Shown here in pieces: positions 1-8,443 of a stretch of DNA of 24,132 bases. The notes under the pieces were generated by a model. It had not been told where the DNA came from, did no database searches, and saw only the letters and a program-made list of their open reading frames with translations. Numbering within the stretch: the stretch's first letter is position 1; every line of letters starts with the position of its first letter. The translations under genes were made by a program, and so were the position numbers. This stretch comes from an uncultured Clostridium sp. (GTDB taxonomy: Bacteria > Bacillota > Clostridia > Lachnospirales > Lachnospiraceae): the NCBI GenBank assembly GCA_900541315.1, contig UQJF01000034.1, forward strand, positions 1-24,132. Reading direction: 5' to 3'.

Positions 1-48
1 CGAGATGTAGCTCCGTCTCGTGGGCTCGGAGATGTGTATAAGAGACAG
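1..48 (+). other. Residual Illumina Nextera adapter (sequencing artefact)
   Basis: Bases 1-6 (CGAGAT) match the 3' end of the P7 flow-cell primer. Bases 7-14 (GTAGCTCC) sit where the 8-nt i7 index goes; from memory this is the Nextera XT index N718. Bases 15-29 (GTCTCGTGGGCTCGG) and 30-48 (AGATGTGTATAAGAGACAG, the transposase mosaic end) complete the adapter. The order P7 end, index, adapter, mosaic end is exact. This stretch is library DNA left on the contig, and genomic sequence begins at base 49. Confidence 0.97.
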
Positions 49-404
49 GCTTCACGGACAGCAGCAATATCTTCCAGTACATATTGGTCTTCATGGCTTC
101 TTAAGGCTGTTAAATTCATAACCATGTCCAATTCCTCACATCCGGCTTCACGCAGTTCTTTTGCCTGTCTGTATTTCTGGCTGGTAGTATCCCCGCCTCC
201 GGGAAAGCTGATGACACCACCGGCATGGATATCCGGATAAGGGGCAAGTTTTTCTGCCACATAGGATGAAAAAGCGGGCAGTGTAAAAGCAGCAGCAAAG
301 CGGCAATGTATGGCTGCTTCTATCATGGCGTCGATCTCATCGCGGGTGTGAAATGCCTGGACACAGCTAATGTCGGTTTTTCTTGCAAGTTCTGTAAGGC
401 GCAT
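49..404 (-). CDS. DeoC-like aldolase, N-terminal part only (cut by contig end)
   Basis: Reading the minus strand from ATG 404 gives about 118 codons (MRLTELARKTDI...) that run into the adapter. The segments GGVISFPGGGDTT, QAKELREAGCEELDMVMN and LEDIAAVREA match the deoxyribose-phosphate aldolase family pattern (IGFPLGxNTT, AKEAVENGADEIDMVIN, EDIRAVVEA). The Asp in the DMVMN strand corresponds to a conserved active-site-region Asp. The Schiff-base Lys would lie in the missing C-terminal half. DeoC splits 2-deoxyribose-5-phosphate to glyceraldehyde-3-phosphate and acetaldehyde, but related TIM-barrel aldolases act on other sugar phosphates. The start lies one base after the stop of the GntR gene, with GGAAGGAG just upstream, so the two genes form an operon. 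The substrate is unproven. Confidence 0.75.
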
Positions 405-405
405 A

Positions 406-1125
406 TTATTTGCTCCTTCCTTTTCCTGAGATTTCGGCTTCATATTGGCTGCCGATGATACGTACATGGTCGATACTTACCGGTGTATCTTTATAATAGG
501 ATATACGCCGGATCACTAAAAGAGCGGTTTTAGGTTCCACGTCTAAAACGCGGGCTTCTAAAAAGTCTGCAGATTTGGCAGAGATCTTATCTTTGGTAGA
601 GTCAATGAACAGGTTATAGTTTTCCTCCAGAAATTGATACAGAGCCACAAAATGACCGCTGTGATGTTCGATGCCTGGAACCTTTGCATATTCAATATAG
701 TTTTCCATTAAAGTCACAGGCCGGCCATCTGCCAGCTGTAAACGCTGGATGCGGGCAACAGGCGTTCCTTCTGGTATAAAAAGGTCTGTGGCAATATCCC
801 TGGAAGCCGGGATAACGTCGATCATCATGCTTCCTGTGGTCACATCATGACCACGCTTTTGTAAGGACTCAGTTACAGAAGTCACCTGATTGTAATTCTG
901 GGTAGTGCGGGTATCCATGACCATGGTGCCGCAGCCCTGGCGGACACTTAAAATGCCTTCATCAGAAAGAAGCTTTACTGCCTTTCGGATAGTAGTGCGG
1001 CTGACCTGATACAGGGTTTCAAGCTCCTGCTCTGTGGGAAGAAAGCTTCCCGGCGGGTAGGTGCCGCCTTTGATGGCAGATTTTATTTTATCGTATATTT
1101 TTATGTAGATCGGTTTGTTTGTCAT
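406..1125 (-). CDS. GntR/HutC-family transcriptional regulator with UTRA domain
   Basis: A 239-residue protein of normal GntR/HutC length. Residues 1-70 form the winged helix-turn-helix (YIKIYDKIKSAIKGG, LPTEQELETLYQVSRTTIRKAV, LSVRQGCGTMV). Residues about 85-235 form a UTRA ligand-binding domain (GTPVARIQRLQLADGRPV; VEPKTALLVIRRISYYKDTPVSIDHV). UTRA regulators usually bind phosphorylated sugars or related metabolites and repress adjacent catabolic genes. The coupled DeoC-like aldolase gene follows directly, so the likely effector is a sugar phosphate handled by that pathway (inference). A good Shine-Dalgarno sequence (AGGGGG) precedes the ATG. The gene has its own minus-strand promoter and a 14-bp palindrome in its leader, which suggests autoregulation. 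It is also divergent from the KdgF-like gene. Confidence 0.9.
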   Translation of the reverse strand: MTNKPIYIKIYDKIKSAIKGGTYPPGSFLPTEQELETLYQVSRTTIRKAVKLLSDEGILSVRQGCGTMVMDTRTTQNYNQVTSVTESLQKRGHDVTTGSMMIDVIPASRDIATDLFIPEGTPVARIQRLQLADGRPVTLMENYIEYAKVPGIEHHSGHFVALYQFLEENYNLFIDSTKDKISAKSADFLEARVLDVEPKTALLVIRRISYYKDTPVSIDHVRIIGSQYEAEISGKGRSK

Positions 1126-1153
1126 ATTGCGTTCCCCCTGTGTGTTTCTTCTG

Positions 1154-1167
1154 CCTGCCTAGGCAGG
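1154..1167. promoter_or_regulatory. Perfect 14-bp palindrome in the GntR leader (candidate operator)
   Basis: CCTGCCTAGGCAGG is a perfect inverted repeat. It lies between the predicted GntR transcription start (about 1212, minus strand) and the GntR start codon at 1125. The position suits an autoregulatory operator. It does not show the usual HutC-type GT-N-TA-N-AC core, so it might instead be a small RNA hairpin. Confidence 0.4.
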
Positions 1168-1218
1168 TTTCATTTGTTGATCGTGCCGGATTTCAGACCT
1201 TTTAATCCCAACATCAGT

Positions 1219-1247
1219 ATTATATATATATTGCAGAAAAAACGCAA
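1219..1247 (-). promoter_or_regulatory. Promoter for the GntR-aldolase operon
   Basis: On the minus strand, TTGCGT (1247-1242) and TATAAT (1224-1219) are separated by exactly 17 bp, matching a housekeeping sigma promoter. The start of transcription is expected near 1212, giving a leader of about 87 nt. Confidence 0.65.
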
Positions 1248-1256
1248 ATTCTGATA

Positions 1257-1380
1257 CCGGTACATCGTTTTCGAAATAACTATGCCACTCGCTTGTCTGC
1301 GGATCTGATCGCACAGGAACTGCACACTCAAATCCGCATCCTGCGTGATCAGTACAGTTATTTACCAAACGATGTACTGG
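1257..1380. repeat. Family A foldback repeat, copy 1 (short form)
   Basis: The ends form an inverted repeat (CCGGTACATCGTTT at the left, AAACGATGTACTGG at the right). The arms stay complementary inward through AAATAAC/GTTATTT and TGCGGATC/AATCCGCA, so the whole element can fold into one long hairpin. A longer copy with the same sequence lies at 11107-11269 in the same orientation. It has no coding capacity and sits upstream of the GntR promoter. It resembles a small non-autonomous palindromic element; no transposase is visible. Confidence 0.85.
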
Positions 1381-1414
1381 TCATGTGACCCATAAACAAT
1401 AACAACCTTAACTA

Positions 1415-1443
1415 TTGACGCTGCTGGCCAGGATTTATATAAT
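1415..1443 (+). promoter_or_regulatory. Near-consensus promoter for the KdgF-like gene
   Basis: TTGACG (1415-1420) and TATAAT (1438-1443) are separated by 17 bp. Transcription should start near 1450, so the 5' leader of about 48 nt begins almost exactly with the family B end fragment at 1454-1475. Confidence 0.8.
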
Positions 1444-1453
1444 GGTGTAGATA

Positions 1454-1475
1454 CAGAAAGATTCCGAGAGAACAT
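1454..1475 (+). repeat. Family B repeat, right-end fragment
   Basis: These 22 bases (CAGAAAGATTCCGAGAG then AACAT) match the right-hand end of the family B elements at 9323-9344 and 21894-21915. The rest of the element is absent. The fragment forms the first part of the mRNA leader and ends 12 bp before the AAGGAGG ribosome binding site of the next gene. Confidence 0.6.
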
Positions 1476-1498
1476 TAGAGTCAACAAGGAGGAAAATT

Positions 1499-1843
1499 AT
1501 GGATTATCCGGATAAAGATCAAAGATGGGTATTTCATGGAAAAACTGAGGCGCAGGAGATGAATCCGGGAGTAGTGCGTCGGGTTTTAGCTTATTGTAAT
1601 GATGTTATGTGTGTGGAGAATACCTTTAAAAAAGGGGCCATCGGTGCGTTGCACAATCATCCGCATACCCAGATCACCTATGTGGCATCTGGTAAGTTTG
1701 AATTTACCATAGACGGAGAGGTGCATACAGTCAGTGCAGGAGATACGCTGCTGAAACAGGATGGGGTAATGCATGGCTGTACCTGCCTGGAAGATGGTAT
1801 TCTGATCGATATTTTTACTCCAATGAGAGAGGATTTCCTGTAA
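1499..1843 (+). CDS. kdgF: KdgF-like cupin, unsaturated uronate to 5-keto-4-deoxyuronate
   Basis: A 114-residue single-domain cupin, the usual KdgF length. The metal ligands are visible as H52, H54, Q58 and H92 (GALHNHPHTQITYV; GVMHG). The C-terminal LIDIFTPMREDFL carries D104, F106 and R110. These match the Asp, Phe and Arg described as important in the Yersinia KdgF active site (from memory). KdgF speeds the linearisation of 4,5-unsaturated galacturonate, released by pectin or alginate lyases, to 5-keto-4-deoxyuronate in the cytoplasm. The gene is preceded by AAGGAGG and a strong promoter and appears to be a single-gene unit divergent from the GntR gene. No other pectin gene adjoins it, though UxaB lies 10 kb away. 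A generic cupin of another function remains possible. Confidence 0.72.
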   Translation: MDYPDKDQRWVFHGKTEAQEMNPGVVRRVLAYCNDVMCVENTFKKGAIGALHNHPHTQITYVASGKFEFTIDGEVHTVSAGDTLLKQDGVMHGCTCLEDGILIDIFTPMREDFL

Positions 1844-1851
1844 GACCAGGC

Positions 1852-1898
1852 TGTAACATAAATTTCTGAAAGTTATCAAAAAATACTAGCCTTTTTTT
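1852..1898 (+). terminator. Weak intrinsic terminator after the KdgF-like gene
   Basis: AGGCTGTAAC near 1849-1858 can pair partly with GTTATC...AGCCT ending at 1892, followed by seven T residues. The loop is large and the stem is interrupted, so this is only a candidate, but the AGCCTTTTTTT end is typical. Confidence 0.35.
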
Positions 1899-1906
1899 CA
1901 CCTACA

Positions 1907-1915
1907 TGCTATAAT
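1907..1915 (+). promoter_or_regulatory. Extended -10 promoter for tig
   Basis: TGCTATAAT is an extended -10 element (TGN plus TATAAT). No convincing -35 is present at 16-18 bp, which is usual for extended -10 promoters. The leader from about 1921 contains a small hairpin (CGCCC, then GGGCG, at 1933-1952) and the AAGGAGG site before the ATG at 1987. Confidence 0.6.
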
Positions 1916-1986
1916 GCTAACTTGAAGTGTAGCGCCCTCATGGATATGGGCGAATCACATATATTTTCAAGGAGGAACCCGTAGAA

Positions 1987-3273
1987 ATGAGTGTACAGGT
2001 AGAAAAATTAGAGAAGAATATGGCAAAACTGACTGTAGAAGTCAGCGCTGAGGATTTTAAGGCTGCGATCAAGAAAGCGTTTAATAAGAACAAGAACCGC
2101 TTCTCCATCCCAGGCTTCCGTAAAGGAAAAGCTCCTCAGGCTATGATCGAAAAGATGTATGGCGAAGGCGTATTCTATGAGGATGCAGCTGATGAAGCGA
2201 TCAACGCTTCCTACGCTGAGGCTATGAAGGAAAGCGGACTGGACATCGTTTCCAGACCAGAAGTTACCATCGAAAAGATCGGCAAAGATGAGCCATTTGT
2301 ATACAGTGCATTAGTAGCAGTTAAGCCAGAAGTTACTTTAGGCCAGTACAAGGGCGTAGAAGTAGAGAAGGCTGACGCTTCTGTAAGTGCAGAGGATGTT
2401 GAGGCTGAATTAAAGAAGGTTCAGGAGCAGAACGCAAGACTGCTTACAGTTGAAGACCGTGGAGTAGAAGACGGCGACCAGACCGTTATCGACTTCGAAG
2501 GCTTTGTAGACGGAAAGGGCTTTGAAGGCGGAAAGGCTGAGGACTATCCATTAACCATCGGTTCCCATTCCTTTATCGATACCTTTGAAGAGCAGCTGAT
2601 CGGCAAGAAGATCGGTGAAGAGTGCGAAGTAAACGTAACTTTCCCAACCGAGTACCATGCAGCAGATCTGGCTGGAAAGCCAGCTACCTTTAAGGTAACT
2701 GTTAAGGAAATCAAGGTAAAAGAACTTCCAGAGTTAAATGATGAGTTCGCATCTGAGGTTTCTGAATTCGATACATTAGATGAGTACAAGAAAGACGTTG
2801 AGAAGAAGTTAGCTGAGAAGAAAGAGATCGAGGCAAACTCCAAGAACGAAGACGCTGTAGTTACTAAGGTAGTTGAGAATGCATCTATGGAGATCCCGGA
2901 CAAGATGATCGATGCCCAGGCAGAGAACATGGTTCAGGATATGGCCCGCCGTATGCAGAGCCAGGGACTGTCTCTGGATATGTACTTAAAGTACACAGGT
3001 ATGACTGTAGAGCAGATGAAGGAGCAGGCTCGTCCAGATGCTGAAAAGAGAATCCGCACCAGACTGGTTCTGGAAGCAGTTGCCCAGGCTGAGAACATCC
3101 AGATCTCTGATGAGAAGGTTGACGAAGAAGTAGCTAAGATGGCAGAAGCTTACAAGATGGAAGTTGACAAGTTAAAGAGCTACATGAGCGAAAGCGATAT
3201 TAAGCAGATGAAGGAAGACTTAGCTGTACAGCAGGCAGTTGATCTGTTAGTAGCAGAAGCTAAGCTGGCTTAA
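1987..3273 (+). CDS. tig: Trigger factor, ribosome-associated chaperone and prolyl isomerase
   Basis: A 428-residue protein of full family length with all three domains. The N-terminal ribosome-binding domain holds the signature GFRKGKAP at residues 43-50. The FKBP-type PPIase domain lies at about 150-240 (GDQTVIDFEGFVDG; LIGKKIGEECEVNVTFPTEYHAADLAGK). The C-terminal helical chaperone arms run from about 250 to the end. The protein binds ribosomes near the exit tunnel and shields nascent chains. Codon use is strongly biased (AAG for Lys, CCA for Pro), as expected for a highly expressed gene. It heads the tig-clpP-clpX-lon-engB order common in Clostridia but is separated from clpP by a terminator. 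Confidence 0.97.
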   Translation: MSVQVEKLEKNMAKLTVEVSAEDFKAAIKKAFNKNKNRFSIPGFRKGKAPQAMIEKMYGEGVFYEDAADEAINASYAEAMKESGLDIVSRPEVTIEKIGKDEPFVYSALVAVKPEVTLGQYKGVEVEKADASVSAEDVEAELKKVQEQNARLLTVEDRGVEDGDQTVIDFEGFVDGKGFEGGKAEDYPLTIGSHSFIDTFEEQLIGKKIGEECEVNVTFPTEYHAADLAGKPATFKVTVKEIKVKELPELNDEFASEVSEFDTLDEYKKDVEKKLAEKKEIEANSKNEDAVVTKVVENASMEIPDKMIDAQAENMVQDMARRMQSQGLSLDMYLKYTGMTVEQMKEQARPDAEKRIRTRLVLEAVAQAENIQISDEKVDEEVAKMAEAYKMEVDKLKSYMSESDIKQMKEDLAVQQAVDLLVAEAKLA

Positions 3274-3300
3274 TCAATTAAAATAATCTTACTAAAGAGA

Positions 3301-3336
3301 CCGGGGGGATTCTCTGCAGAGAGTCTCCTTGGTTTT
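3301..3336 (+). terminator. Intrinsic terminator between tig and clpP
   Basis: CCGGGGGGATTCTC pairs with GAGAGTCTCCTTGG around a short loop (several G-U pairs), followed by TTTT. It would uncouple most tig transcription from clpP. Confidence 0.75.
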
Positions 3337-3416
3337 GTATATTAAACATATATCTGGGAAAAATTCCCACTATGGGGTCAAAAACAGATATAAAGATCAT
3401 AACGGAGGATGGTTAT

Positions 3417-3998
3417 ATGAGTTTAGTACCTTATGTCATTGAGCAGACAAGCCGCGGTGAGCGCTCTTATGATATTTATTCCAGACTTCTTAAGGAAAGG
3501 ATCATTTTTCTGGGGGAAGAGGTCAATGACACTTCCGCAAGCATTATCGTAGCACAGTTGCTGTTCCTGGAAGCAGAGGATCCTTCTAAGGATATCCATC
3601 TGTATATCAACAGCCCAGGCGGTTCTGTATCTGCCGGCTTTGCTATTTACGATACAATGAACTACATCAAATGTGATGTATCCACTATCTGTATCGGCAT
3701 GGCAGCAAGTATGGGCGCTTTCCTGCTTTCCGGAGGAACAAAGGGAAAACGTTTTGCACTGCCTAACTCTGAGATCATGATCCACCAGCCTTCCGGCGGT
3801 GCCAGAGGACAGGCAACGGAGATCCAGATCGTTGCAGAAAACATTTTAAAGACCAAGAAGAAGTTAAACGAGATCCTGGCTGTCAATACAGGCAGAAGTT
3901 ATGAAGAGATCGCCCGTGATACAGAACGTGATAATTACATGACTGCGCAGGAAGCAAAAGAATATGGTCTGATCGATGAGATCCTTGCCCGTCATTAA
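3417..3998 (+). CDS. clpP: ATP-dependent Clp protease proteolytic subunit ClpP
   Basis: The start at 3417 is chosen over an in-frame ATG at 3372. It has GGAGG eight bases upstream and gives the family N-terminus [20 protein letters not shown]; the earlier ATG has no ribosome binding site. The protein is 193 residues with the catalytic triad S98 (GMAASMGA), H123 (MIHQPSGG) and D172 (RDTERDN). It forms the tetradecameric serine protease barrel that degrades substrates unfolded by ClpX or other Clp ATPases. clpX follows after 50 bp, so the two subunits are probably co-transcribed. No odd residues are seen. Confidence 0.97.
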   Translation: MSLVPYVIEQTSRGERSYDIYSRLLKERIIFLGEEVNDTSASIIVAQLLFLEAEDPSKDIHLYINSPGGSVSAGFAIYDTMNYIKCDVSTICIGMAASMGAFLLSGGTKGKRFALPNSEIMIHQPSGGARGQATEIQIVAENILKTKKKLNEILAVNTGRSYEEIARDTERDNYMTAQEAKEYGLIDEILARH

Positions 3999-4048
3999 TT
4001 ACAGGGATATATATGGATTCGGATATGAAAGGTTAGGTACAGTATAGT

Positions 4049-5377
4049 ATGCCAATTAGACCAGATGACACGATCCGCTGTTCCTTTTGCGGAAGGACAC
4101 AGGATCAGGTTAGAAAAATGATCGCCGGTTCCGGTAATCATAATGTATTTATCTGCGATGAATGCATTGAATTATGCTCTGAGATCTTAGAGGAAGAGTT
4201 AGGAAAACAGGAAGAGGAAGAAGTAGAAGAGGAAGCACCTCTTTTTAATGACATCCACCTGTTAAAGCCTAAGGAGATCAAAGCATTTTTGGATGAGTAT
4301 GTAATTGGCCAGGACGATGCAAAAAAGGTATTGTCCGTAGCTGTTTACAATCATTATAAAAGAGTTACATCCTGTCAGCATATGGATGTGGATGTACAAA
4401 AGAGCAATATTCTGATGATCGGACCTACAGGTTCAGGTAAGACCTACCTGGCCCAGACTATGGCAAAGATATTAAACGTTCCTTTTGCCATTGCTGATGC
4501 TACCTCCCTTACAGAGGCAGGTTATGTAGGTGAAGACGTGGAAAATATCCTGTTAAAGCTGATCCAGGCTGCAGATTATGATATTGAACGTGCTGAATAC
4601 GGTATCATCTATATTGATGAGATCGATAAGATCACCAAGAAATCAGAAAATGTTTCTATTACAAGAGATGTATCTGGTGAAGGCGTGCAGCAGGCTCTTC
4701 TTAAGATCTTAGAGGGAACAGTTGCCAGCGTTCCACCCCAGGGTGGAAGAAAGCATCCTCATCAGGAACTGATCCAGATCGATACCACCAATATCCTCTT
4801 TATCTGCGGTGGTGCTTTTGACGGTTTGGAAAAGATCGTAGAGCAGCGTATGAGTGCAGGCTCTATTGGATTTAATGCAGAAGTAGTAAACCGTAATGAG
4901 ATGGATATTGATGAGCTTTTACGGAAGGTAGAGCCAAGAGATCTGACTAAGTTTGGCCTGATCCCTGAATTTATAGGCCGTGTTCCGGTTATGGTATCCT
5001 TAGAGCAGCTTACAAAGGAAGCGATGGTAAGGATCCTTTCTGAACCGGAAAATGCCCTTACCAAGCAGTATAAGAAGCTGTTCGAGCTGGACGATGTAAA
5101 GCTTGAATTTACACCAGATGCGCTGGAAGAAGTAGCAAATCTGGCAGTAAAGAGAAAGATTGGTGCCAGAGGGCTGCGTTCCATCCTGGAAAATGCTATG
5201 ATGGATCTGATGTATGAGATCCCGTCTGACGATACAGTAGGTATCTGTACTATTACAAAAGACGTGATCGATAAGACAGGCGGGCCGGAACTGGTATATC
5301 GTGATGCAGCTCCGACAACTGCCCGTAAATCTGTTTCAGACAGACTTCGCGGCGGAAAAAAAGGAGAGATCGCCTGA
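4049..5377 (+). CDS. clpX: ATP-dependent Clp protease ATPase subunit ClpX
   Basis: A 442-residue AAA+ unfoldase. The N-terminal zinc-binding domain has four cysteines C11, C14, C36 and C39. Walker A GPTGSGKT is at 125-132 and Walker B is in [10 protein letters not shown]. The pore loop GYVGED and the ClpP-docking IGF loop (SIGFN) are present. An acidic linker ([10 protein letters not shown], about 55-64) joins the zinc domain to the ATPase module. ClpX recognises tagged or native substrates, unfolds them with ATP and feeds them into ClpP. The ribosome binding site is weak (AAAGG well upstream), so translation may depend on coupling with clpP. Confidence 0.97.
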   Translation: MPIRPDDTIRCSFCGRTQDQVRKMIAGSGNHNVFICDECIELCSEILEEELGKQEEEEVEEEAPLFNDIHLLKPKEIKAFLDEYVIGQDDAKKVLSVAVYNHYKRVTSCQHMDVDVQKSNILMIGPTGSGKTYLAQTMAKILNVPFAIADATSLTEAGYVGEDVENILLKLIQAADYDIERAEYGIIYIDEIDKITKKSENVSITRDVSGEGVQQALLKILEGTVASVPPQGGRKHPHQELIQIDTTNILFICGGAFDGLEKIVEQRMSAGSIGFNAEVVNRNEMDIDELLRKVEPRDLTKFGLIPEFIGRVPVMVSLEQLTKEAMVRILSEPENALTKQYKKLFELDDVKLEFTPDALEEVANLAVKRKIGARGLRSILENAMMDLMYEIPSDDTVGICTITKDVIDKTGGPELVYRDAAPTTARKSVSDRLRGGKKGEIA

Positions 5378-5420
5378 TATAGACTATGGGAAACGCGCTG
5401 TAGCTCGTGGCCTGCGTAAA

Positions 5421-5468
5421 TAAGGGGGCTGTCGTAAAGTAATCTTATTTTGCGGCATGCCCCTTTTT
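5421..5468 (+). terminator. Intrinsic terminator between clpX and lon
   Basis: The stem AAGGGGGC-TG-CG-AAAG pairs with the segment ending in TTTTGCGGCATGCCCCTT, followed by a run of T. It lies midway in the 118-bp gap, so lon probably receives limited read-through or uses its own promoter. Confidence 0.8.
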
Positions 5469-5495
5469 GACATATTGAAAGGTGCATAAGATAGA

Positions 5496-7808
5496 ATGGA
5501 AGAACAAGTAATAATAATGCCTACCGTGGCCTTGCGTGGTATGACTATTTTGCCGGGTATGGTGCAGCATTTTGATGTAAGCAGAAAGAAATCCATAGCA
5601 GCGGTAGAGAAAGCTATGTTAGGAGATCAGAAGCTGTTTTTGGTCAGCCAGAAGCGGCCAGAGATACCGGAACCAGAACTGGATGATCTGCACCAGATCG
5701 GTACAGTGGCTGTTGTAAAGCAGCTGGTAAAGCTCCCTTCTAAAAGCGTCCGTGTCCTGGTAGAAGGACTGGATAAGGCAGAACTTCTCTGTTTTGATAC
5801 AGAAGAACCCTATCTTATGGGTGAGATCAGTCTTTTAGGGGAAGAGGAAGAAGATACAGAGCCTCTTGCCAGAGAAGCCATGTTGCGTATTTTAAAGGAC
5901 AAGCTGGAAGAATATGGGACTGTAAACCAGAGAGTTGCCAAAGAAATCCTTCCGTCCCTGCTTCTTATCAGTGATCTGAAGGAAATGTTAAAGCAGATCC
6001 CGGTTCAGATGCCATGGGATTATACCGTATGCCAGGCGATCCTGGAGTGTACGACCATGTCCGGTAAATATGAGGCAGTTCTCCAGACTCTCATGACAGA
6101 GATGGAAGTTTACCGCATAAAAAAGGAATTTCAGGAGAAAGTAAAAGCAGATATTGACCAGAACCAGAAGGAATATATCCTGCGTGAACAGATGAAGATC
6201 ATCCGTCAGGAGTTAGGGGAAGATAATCCTCTGTCTGATGCAGATGAATACCAGAAGAAGACAGAAGAGTTAAAGGCAGACAAAGAGGTAAAGGAAAAGC
6301 TGTTAAAAGAGATCGGCCGTTTCCGTACCATGCCTGCAGGAAGCCAGGAAGCAAATGTACTGCGTACTTACATAGAAACTCTTTTAGAACTTCCGTGGAA
6401 GAAGGTTTCTAAGGATAATGAAGATATCCGCCATGCGGAAAAAATCTTAAATGAGGATCACTATGGCCTGGAAAAGGTAAAAGAGCGTATTTTAGAGTAT
6501 CTGGCAGTACGTTCCCTTACAAAGAAGGGCACAAGCCCTATCATTTGTCTGGTGGGTCCGCCAGGAACAGGAAAAACATCCATTGCAAGATCTGTTGCAA
6601 AGGCATTAAACAAAAAATACGTGCGCATCAGTCTTGGGGGTGTACGTGATGAAGCAGAGATCCGCGGTCACAGAAAAACCTATGTAGGAGCTATGCCGGG
6701 CCGTCTGGTAGATGGATTAAGACAGGCAGGAGTTGCTAATCCTCTGATGCTTCTGGATGAGATCGATAAAGTAAGCAGTGATTATAAGGGAGATACTTCG
6801 TCTGCACTGTTAGAGGTTTTAGACGGGGAGCAGAATGTAAAGTTCCGTGACCACTATGTAGAGGTTCCTGTAGATCTTTCTCATGTGCTGTTTATTGCAA
6901 CAGCCAATACCACACAGACCATACCGGGGCCATTGTTAGACCGTATGGAGCTGATCGAGGTCAATAGTTATACTGAAAATGAGAAATTCCATATTGCAAA
7001 GGATTATCTGGTAGGAAAACAGGTAGAGCGTAATGGTCTTACACCACAGCAGATCGTATTTTCTGACAAATGTCTAGAGAAGATCATCCACAATTATACC
7101 AGAGAGGCCGGTGTACGGAATTTAGAGCGCCGGATCGGGGATGTATGCCGGAAGGCAGCCAGAAAATATCTGGAAAAGAAGCAGGGACCGATCCGTATTA
7201 ATGAAGGAAATCTTGAGAAATATCTTGGCAAAGAAAGAGTTTCTTTTGAAGATGCCAACGAAGAAGATGAAGTAGGTATCGTAAGAGGTCTGGCATGGAC
7301 CAGTGTAGGCGGAGATACCTTGCAGATTGAGGTAAATGTGATGCCCGGAAAGGGAAACCTCCTTATGACAGGCCAGATGGGGGATGTAATGAAGGAATCT
7401 GCCCAGATCGCACTTACCTTCGTGCGTTCCATTTGTCCGGATTATAAAGTAGCAGATGATTACTTTGAAAAGCATGATCTGCATATCCATATTCCGGAAG
7501 GTGCAGTACCCAAGGATGGACCGTCTGCAGGCATTACCATGGCTACGGCTATGCTGTCCGCTGTTACAGGACAAAAGGTAAAAGCAGAGGTTGCCATGAC
7601 TGGCGAGATTACCTTACGTGGAAGAGTTCTTCCTATCGGTGGCCTGAAAGAGAAGATCCTGGCAGCCAGAATGGCCCACATGAAGAAGGTTTTGGTCCCG
7701 GATAAAAACAGGCCGGATATGGCGGAACTTTCCAGGGAGATCACAAAGGGACTGGAGATCGTTTATGTAAAAACTATGGATGAAGTAATAAAGGAGGCGT
7801 TTGTATGA
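5496..7808 (+). CDS. lon: ATP-dependent serine protease Lon (LonA type)
   Basis: A 770-residue protein of normal LonA length. The N-terminal substrate-binding domain spans about 1-200 (TVALRGMTILPGM), followed by a helical region (QKEYILREQMKIIRQELG). The AAA+ module has Walker A GPPGTGKT at 354-361 and Walker B in PLMLLDEIDKV. The C-terminal protease domain has the Ser-Lys dyad S677 (KDGPSAG) and K720 (GGLKEKILAA). Lon degrades misfolded and some regulatory proteins in the cytoplasm. Its stop codon overlaps the engB start as ATGA, so the two are translationally coupled. The site before lon is a modest AAAGGTG. Confidence 0.97.
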   Translation: MEEQVIIMPTVALRGMTILPGMVQHFDVSRKKSIAAVEKAMLGDQKLFLVSQKRPEIPEPELDDLHQIGTVAVVKQLVKLPSKSVRVLVEGLDKAELLCFDTEEPYLMGEISLLGEEEEDTEPLAREAMLRILKDKLEEYGTVNQRVAKEILPSLLLISDLKEMLKQIPVQMPWDYTVCQAILECTTMSGKYEAVLQTLMTEMEVYRIKKEFQEKVKADIDQNQKEYILREQMKIIRQELGEDNPLSDADEYQKKTEELKADKEVKEKLLKEIGRFRTMPAGSQEANVLRTYIETLLELPWKKVSKDNEDIRHAEKILNEDHYGLEKVKERILEYLAVRSLTKKGTSPIICLVGPPGTGKTSIARSVAKALNKKYVRISLGGVRDEAEIRGHRKTYVGAMPGRLVDGLRQAGVANPLMLLDEIDKVSSDYKGDTSSALLEVLDGEQNVKFRDHYVEVPVDLSHVLFIATANTTQTIPGPLLDRMELIEVNSYTENEKFHIAKDYLVGKQVERNGLTPQQIVFSDKCLEKIIHNYTREAGVRNLERRIGDVCRKAARKYLEKKQGPIRINEGNLEKYLGKERVSFEDANEEDEVGIVRGLAWTSVGGDTLQIEVNVMPGKGNLLMTGQMGDVMKESAQIALTFVRSICPDYKVADDYFEKHDLHIHIPEGAVPKDGPSAGITMATAMLSAVTGQKVKAEVAMTGEITLRGRVLPIGGLKEKILAARMAHMKKVLVPDKNRPDMAELSREITKGLEIVYVKTMDEVIKEAFV

Positions 7809-8431
7809 TCATCAGAGATGTAAATCTGGAAACCGTCTGCGGTGTTACCAGCAAACTTCCGGACAATACATTGCCGGAGTTCGCTTTTGCGGGAAAATCA
7901 AATGTGGGCAAATCCTCTTTGATCAATGCCCTGATGAACAGGAAAGCCTATGCAAGGACGTCTTCCCAGCCTGGAAAGACGCAGACCATTAACTTTTACA
8001 ATATCAATAAAGAACTGTATTATGTGGATCTTCCTGGATATGGCTATGCTAAAGTTTCTTTAGAGGCTAAGGAAAAATGGGGCAAGATGATCGAAAGGTA
8101 TCTGAAAAACTCCGCCATGTTAAAAATGGTATTCCTTCTCATTGATATCCGTCACGAACCATCTGCCAATGATAAGATGATGTATGACTGGATCATTTAC
8201 AATGGTTATCATCCGGTGATCATTGCCACAAAGCTGGACAAGATCAACCGCAGCCAGATCCAGAAAAATGTAAAAATCGTGCGTCAGGGTCTTGGAATGG
8301 AAAAAGGCGGCATCATTATCCCATTTTCTGCTGAAACAAAGCAGGGAAGAGAAGAAATCTGGAAGCTGATCGAGGATACCATGGCAGATACAGCTATGGA
8401 TGCCCAGGCAGAAGAAAAAATAGAAGAATAA
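7805..8431 (+). CDS. engB: Ribosome biogenesis GTP-binding protein EngB/YsxC (YihA)
   Basis: A 208-residue TRAFAC-class GTPase. G1 is GKSNVGKSS (about 31-39), G2 lies near RTSSQPGKTQT, G3 is DLPGYGYAKV, G4 is ATKLDK and G5 is FSAET. EngB assists late assembly of the large ribosomal subunit and is usually essential. It overlaps lon by four bases (ATGA), with AAAGGAGG inside the end of lon as its ribosome binding site. The lon-engB pair is conserved across Clostridia and Bacilli. The C-terminal tail (DAQAEEKIEE) is acidic and variable. Confidence 0.96.
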   Translation: MIIRDVNLETVCGVTSKLPDNTLPEFAFAGKSNVGKSSLINALMNRKAYARTSSQPGKTQTINFYNINKELYYVDLPGYGYAKVSLEAKEKWGKMIERYLKNSAMLKMVFLLIDIRHEPSANDKMMYDWIIYNGYHPVIIATKLDKINRSQIQKNVKIVRQGLGMEKGGIIIPFSAETKQGREEIWKLIEDTMADTAMDAQAEEKIEE

Positions 8432-8443
8432 AAACAGGCATAT

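Noticed and set aside
1159..1368. 69-codon minus-strand ORF upstream of the GntR gene
   Set aside because: It lies across the family A palindrome and the GntR promoter, has no ribosome binding site or recognisable protein pattern, and is best explained by the repeat.
1257..1380. Family A element as an insertion sequence or CRISPR unit
   Set aside because: It has no transposase, is far too short for an insertion sequence, and shows no repeat-spacer array.
3372..3416. Longer clpP start (15 extra residues)
   Set aside because: It has no ribosome binding site, and the downstream ATG at 3417 has GGAGG and the family N-terminus.
4762..5487. 241-codon minus-strand ORF inside clpX
   Set aside because: It is antisense to a fully conserved gene, Ser/Ile-rich as expected for a shadow frame, and has no start signals.
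7122..7574. 150-codon minus-strand ORF inside lon
   Set aside because: It is antisense to the conserved Lon protease domain and matches no family that I recognise.
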